Shown: in pieces, positions 63,871-64,000 of the stretch
Numbering within the stretch: position 1 is the stretch's first letter
How the letters are laid out: the number at the start of each line of letters is the position of its first letter
Source of the DNA: Branchipolynoe longqiensis
Lineage: Eukaryota > Annelida > Polychaeta > Phyllodocida > Polynoidae
Length of the DNA: 64,000 bases
Assembly (NCBI GenBank): GCA_030323885.1
Contig: CM059193.1
Location: forward strand, 76,515,040-76,579,039
Direction: 5' to 3'
Program-made: the position numbers and the translations under genes
The notes under the pieces: generated by a model
Database searches by the model: none
Seen by the model: only the letters and a program-made list of their open reading frames with translations
Told to the model about the DNA's origin: nothing

Positions 63871-64000
63871 TTAAAGTTGCATAGTCCAATGGTTTTGAGT
63901 TTCTGATATTTTCTGAGATAAATATATTAAGTTGATCGCTATGATCTACCTTACTTTAATTTGAAGTAACGTTTATTTTAAATGGCTAACTTTTGAGATA
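63870..64000. mobile_element. TTAA-family MITE running off the window
   Basis: ATTAAAGTTGCATAGTCCAATG, then the family's internal order; the right end is outside. Confidence 0.75.

Overview
This 64-kb window is animal nuclear DNA, roughly 40% GC and dominated by transposable elements. It has exons flanked by GT/AG introns, tRNA-derived SINEs, LINEs, tyrosine-recombinase (YR) retrotransposons and many MITEs. One SINE family (copies near 19.2, 59.1, 59.9 and 63.6 kb) resembles repeats I associate with molluscan genomes. A marine mollusc or related lophotrochozoan is my best guess, but I ran no search. A 500-base run of N (55408-55907) marks an assembly gap.

Host gene: the only convincing host gene is on the minus strand. 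Eleven exons between 30.8 and 7.8 kb join in consistent reading phase to give the six-transmembrane core, C-linker and start of the cyclic-nucleotide-binding domain (CNBD) of a CNG-family channel. The pore carries a potassium-type GYGD filter, as in CNGK (tetraKCNG) sperm channels. Upstream, between 35 and 49.7 kb, are about nine further minus-strand exons, all symmetric phase 1-1. They fall into two duplicated families (type I charged, type II Asn-rich) plus one unrelated exon. They splice in phase into the channel and probably encode its N-terminal or inter-repeat hydrophilic segment. The rest of the CNBD lies outside the window or was not found.

Mobile layer, left to right: a DIRS-like element (1553-7350) inserted inside a SINE and showing both inverted terminal repeats and an internal complementary region; a GC-rich second YR-element lineage (9.3-13.5 kb) with a gag-only relative at 40.2-41.35 kb; a better preserved DIRS-like element (52.5-55.4 kb) with an intact recombinase ORF and RT/RNase H; two RTE-like LINE copies (46.3-47.6 and 61.75-62.8 kb) plus a third 3' fragment; a CR1-like LINE tail (44.24-44.64 kb); probable solo LTRs; three SINE families; and about ten MITE families.

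Most notable points: the channel with its exon-duplication arrays; the DIRS circle-junction structure recoverable from sequence alone; a ~205-bp satellite core shared by three MITEs whose terminal inverted repeats are unrelated; and a four-deep TE nest at 45.4-47.8 kb with readable target-site duplications. Several long stretches are intron or intergenic DNA in which I see nothing; these are listed.
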